From: Styela clava
Taxonomy: Eukaryota > Chordata > Ascidiacea > Stolidobranchia > Styelidae
Length of the DNA stretch: 64,000 nt
Assembly: GCF_964204865.1 (NCBI RefSeq)
Contig: NC_135263.1
Location: 18,335,426-18,399,425, forward strand
Direction: 5' to 3'
The translations under genes and the position numbers were made by a program. The notes beneath the pieces are model-generated. The model was given only the letters and a program-made list of their open reading frames with translations. It did not search any database and was not told the DNA's origin. Shown here in pieces: positions 61,743-64,000 of the stretch. Position 1 is the first letter of the stretch. The number at the start of each line of letters is the position of its first letter.

Positions 61743-63875
61743 ATGCAATTGAAAGAAAATGTTGCCACCGTTCTTGTTATTTTTTGTTGCGGACTTGGGC
61801 TTACACAGACCATATGCAAAAACAATAACAAAGATACTTGTAAATGTGATTTAGTTAACGGGTCCGGAGTTATTGATATCACGTTTGGAAATACAAATCT
61901 GACGGCGTTGTAAGTAAGACTTTATTTTTTACTAAGCCTAAGATTATAGTTATATATCTTGGATATATATATACCATGGATCAATAGACAGCCTATAACT
62001 TAGCGAATCCAGGTTGACTATTCAGGTTGAGAAGTGGGTACTCCCGTAGGGTGTGTACCCGGTTAGGGTTGGGTCATAATTTCATTCCGATTTTCTTTAT
62101 TTTAGTTCTATTACGAGTTCGGGCACTGTCTGTGTTGGCCAAGTGAATATACCACCTGTCCATAGGTTCCAGTCCCTTTACACAACTTGATCTAAAGAAG
62201 TCGAACAAAATTAGAAACCTCCATATTGATACACACACTTCTGGAGCGCCGAAATGTGATCTCAAAATCCGGAACGCTTCCTCATTGTATTATAATATCG
62301 TCACGCTAATAACCAAATTGCGTAAATCATTTTTTGCAGTTTTGAAAAAAACGTAAAAAACTTCCTAACGATATTGTTATGCCCTCGAGAGTCAATAATT
62401 TGCCATGATTCAATTTTTTGATCGTAGCCGGATTTAAGTTAATTTGTATGACGCAGTTAAGTGACGTCATAATGGCGCACTGTGACTTAGGCAGAAATCT
62501 GTCTATGACTTGGGAACACACGCAATTTTGCAACTTTACTATATTCACCAGTCCTGAAAACTTAACATTCTAAAAACGAATGTAATTCTCAGTATCTGCA
62601 ATGTCTAATCCCCAAAACAGCTAATCAGTCTCAATTACATTATTTTTTATGTTTAAAAATATATATTTCATCAATATAACACCTTCTGCACACCCACCGA
62701 AATAAGACTAAGATTAAATATAAAGAATAAAACAGCAATGCATCCAATATAAAAGCCAACCAAGGTGAGTTGGACTCGGACAGTGAATATCACAAGTGCA
62801 CGTCTTCCTATACTGTAGTATTAATTCAAATTAATTCGCGCTAAGCCAGAATCCGAGATGCAAAAACACGAAAATATTTCGCCGAGGTAATTTTGTCTTT
62901 GTGACGTCACAATAATGATAATTCATTATGACGAAACAATTGCATAAATGTGCATGTCATACTAAATTTCCTTTTTTATGGGTTTCGGAATTCTTAAAAT
63001 AAAATCTGAGTTAACAGGCAGGTGCGCAGCATTACATAAGTACCTATTTTATAAAAAAAACTCAAAATCGCCAAAAATGACTTACGCAATTCAGTTATTA
63101 GCGTGACGATATGCTATTAGTCTACAAAAGCTTTTTATCTACAGAGCCTTCGATACACTTCTGACAACATTGAAGTTCCAGTGTAAAAAGTCCAGTGATC
63201 TTTTACAAAGGAGGCTATTCGAATCCATTACCCCTTCTAACCGACTGCAAGACGCTTTGTTATTTTTGGTTCTTTCTACGCACTTTTTGGATCTTGTTTG
63301 CTGGCTATGTTGTCAAAAAAACTGTATTACGCAGAATCATGCAATATTCTAACTAACATACAAAGTGTACGGATGTATTAAAACAGGAGCATTTTACAAA
63401 TATTTACCTTTAGATATCACAGACCAAATCCACACGGAGGTCCTTATGTCTACGAGTATAATCCTTGTTACGAATTCACGTCTATCGAGGGTTCAGTATC
63501 TGGACTTGCGGTAAGGCCAAATGTTAAGTTTAATAATCTTCTTTACGTTATACGGATGTTAATTTTATTATCTGATAAGAAAAAATCATTTTCAGGAGTA
63601 GCCATTTTGGCGATAGTAACATTAGTGGCTTGTAAAAATTGAACCGGATATTTTTAAATTTTTATGACGATATTGCACAGACGCTCCAGTATCGGGAGTT
63701 ACTTTTACTCATTGTACGTGCCTCAGTAATTTATTATTATATTTCAGACCATCATGTATAGCGAATATCTGCATAATTATTATGATCTTGGTAAACAAAA
63801 AAACAGTACTTGGAAACTTGACAAAAACGGATCTCTGGTTGTGTTTTACACGTCGAACCAGTATGTAAGCATTTT
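61743..63875 (+). CDS. MRH (mannose-6-phosphate receptor homology) domain protein, 5' part
   Basis: Exons seen: 61743-61909, 63414-63510 and 63748-63875 (end could instead be 63864); phases agree (2,0). The gene continues beyond the window. Residues 1-25 are a signal peptide (MQLKENVATVLVIFCCGLGL). Then DTCKCDLVNGSGVIDIT, the motif YVYEYNPCYEF, then YYDLGKQ and GSLVVFYTS, which match the order of blocks in MRH/CI-M6PR-type domains that bind mannose-containing glycans. The cysteine normally found after the YNPC block (in an ACQ-like motif) is not seen; the equivalent reads GLATIMYSEY. Whether the protein is secreted or membrane-bound cannot be told. The 1.5-kb intron 1 holds a MITE. The family assignment rests on motif recall. 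Confidence 0.7.
62037..62250 (-). mobile_element. GGTACTCCC-family MITE in MRH-gene intron 1
   Basis: Starts GGTACTCCCGTAGGGTGTGT and its interior (CATAATTTCATTCCGATTTT, TTCTATTACGAGTTCGGG) is the reverse complement of the element at 24752-24987; the far end CACTTCTGGAGCGCC is degraded. Confidence 0.65.
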
Positions 63876-64000
63876 GTAAGTATAGTTTCAGTTCTATACC
63901 CACAAGTATATATGCGGTGTTGAAGAGAACTTGGTCGGATCAAAAAAATATATTTCATTAGTGTCGTGTTGATGAAATGTCAATATTGAAAACATATTCA

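Noticed and set aside
1..64000. CRISPR array, bacterial operon or phage features
   Set aside because: All firm genes are spliced animal genes; the periodic repeats found have no constant repeat with unique spacers.

Overview
The window is AT-rich eukaryotic DNA with spliceosomal introns. It holds animal signalling genes (a complete phospholipase C-gamma, a CUB-domain membrane receptor, an MRH-domain protein), a tandem family of tiny secreted CCP/sushi proteins, and a dense population of short non-autonomous DNA transposons with 8-bp target duplications (hAT type). It therefore comes from an invertebrate animal. A sea squirt or another invertebrate deuterostome is my best guess, but nothing here proves the phylum.

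Layout. Positions 1-26240 are three direct tandem units of 8-9 kb (1-8338, 8339-17567, 17568 to about 26240), each carrying one intact three-exon gene for an 88-89 residue secreted protein: a signal peptide plus a single CCP domain. A fourth, dead unit follows (about 26460-28245). It keeps only the signal-peptide exon, whose splice donor is mutated, and a 1.0-kb hAT element sits upstream of it. Positions 28246-32280 are nested transposons. A minus-strand gene (40374 down to 32281, 6 exons, 417 aa) encodes a type I membrane receptor: signal peptide, CUB domain, Ser/Thr-rich stalk, one membrane span, and a tail with YEEI and YVEM tyrosine motifs. Its introns hold several hAT elements. About 4.2 kb away, transcribed divergently, is a complete PLC-gamma gene (44547-60706, 31 coding exons, 1262 aa) in which every intron phase is consistent. 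The window ends with the first three exons of an MRH-domain secreted or membrane protein (from 61743, running off the end).

How the genes may work together. PLC-gamma is recruited and activated by tyrosine-phosphorylated receptors through its SH2 domains. The neighbouring receptor carries two textbook SH2-ligand motifs, so the pair could act in one pathway; this is inference from adjacency and motifs only. The CCP family is the most striking feature. Between copies 1 and 3 the domain exon has changed faster than the adjacent intron, and 15 codons changed amino acid against 2 silent changes, while the signal peptide protein sequence is invariant. That is the pattern expected of a secreted recognition or effector protein under diversifying selection. 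All coordinates and counts were read by hand from the sequence; no database search was possible.
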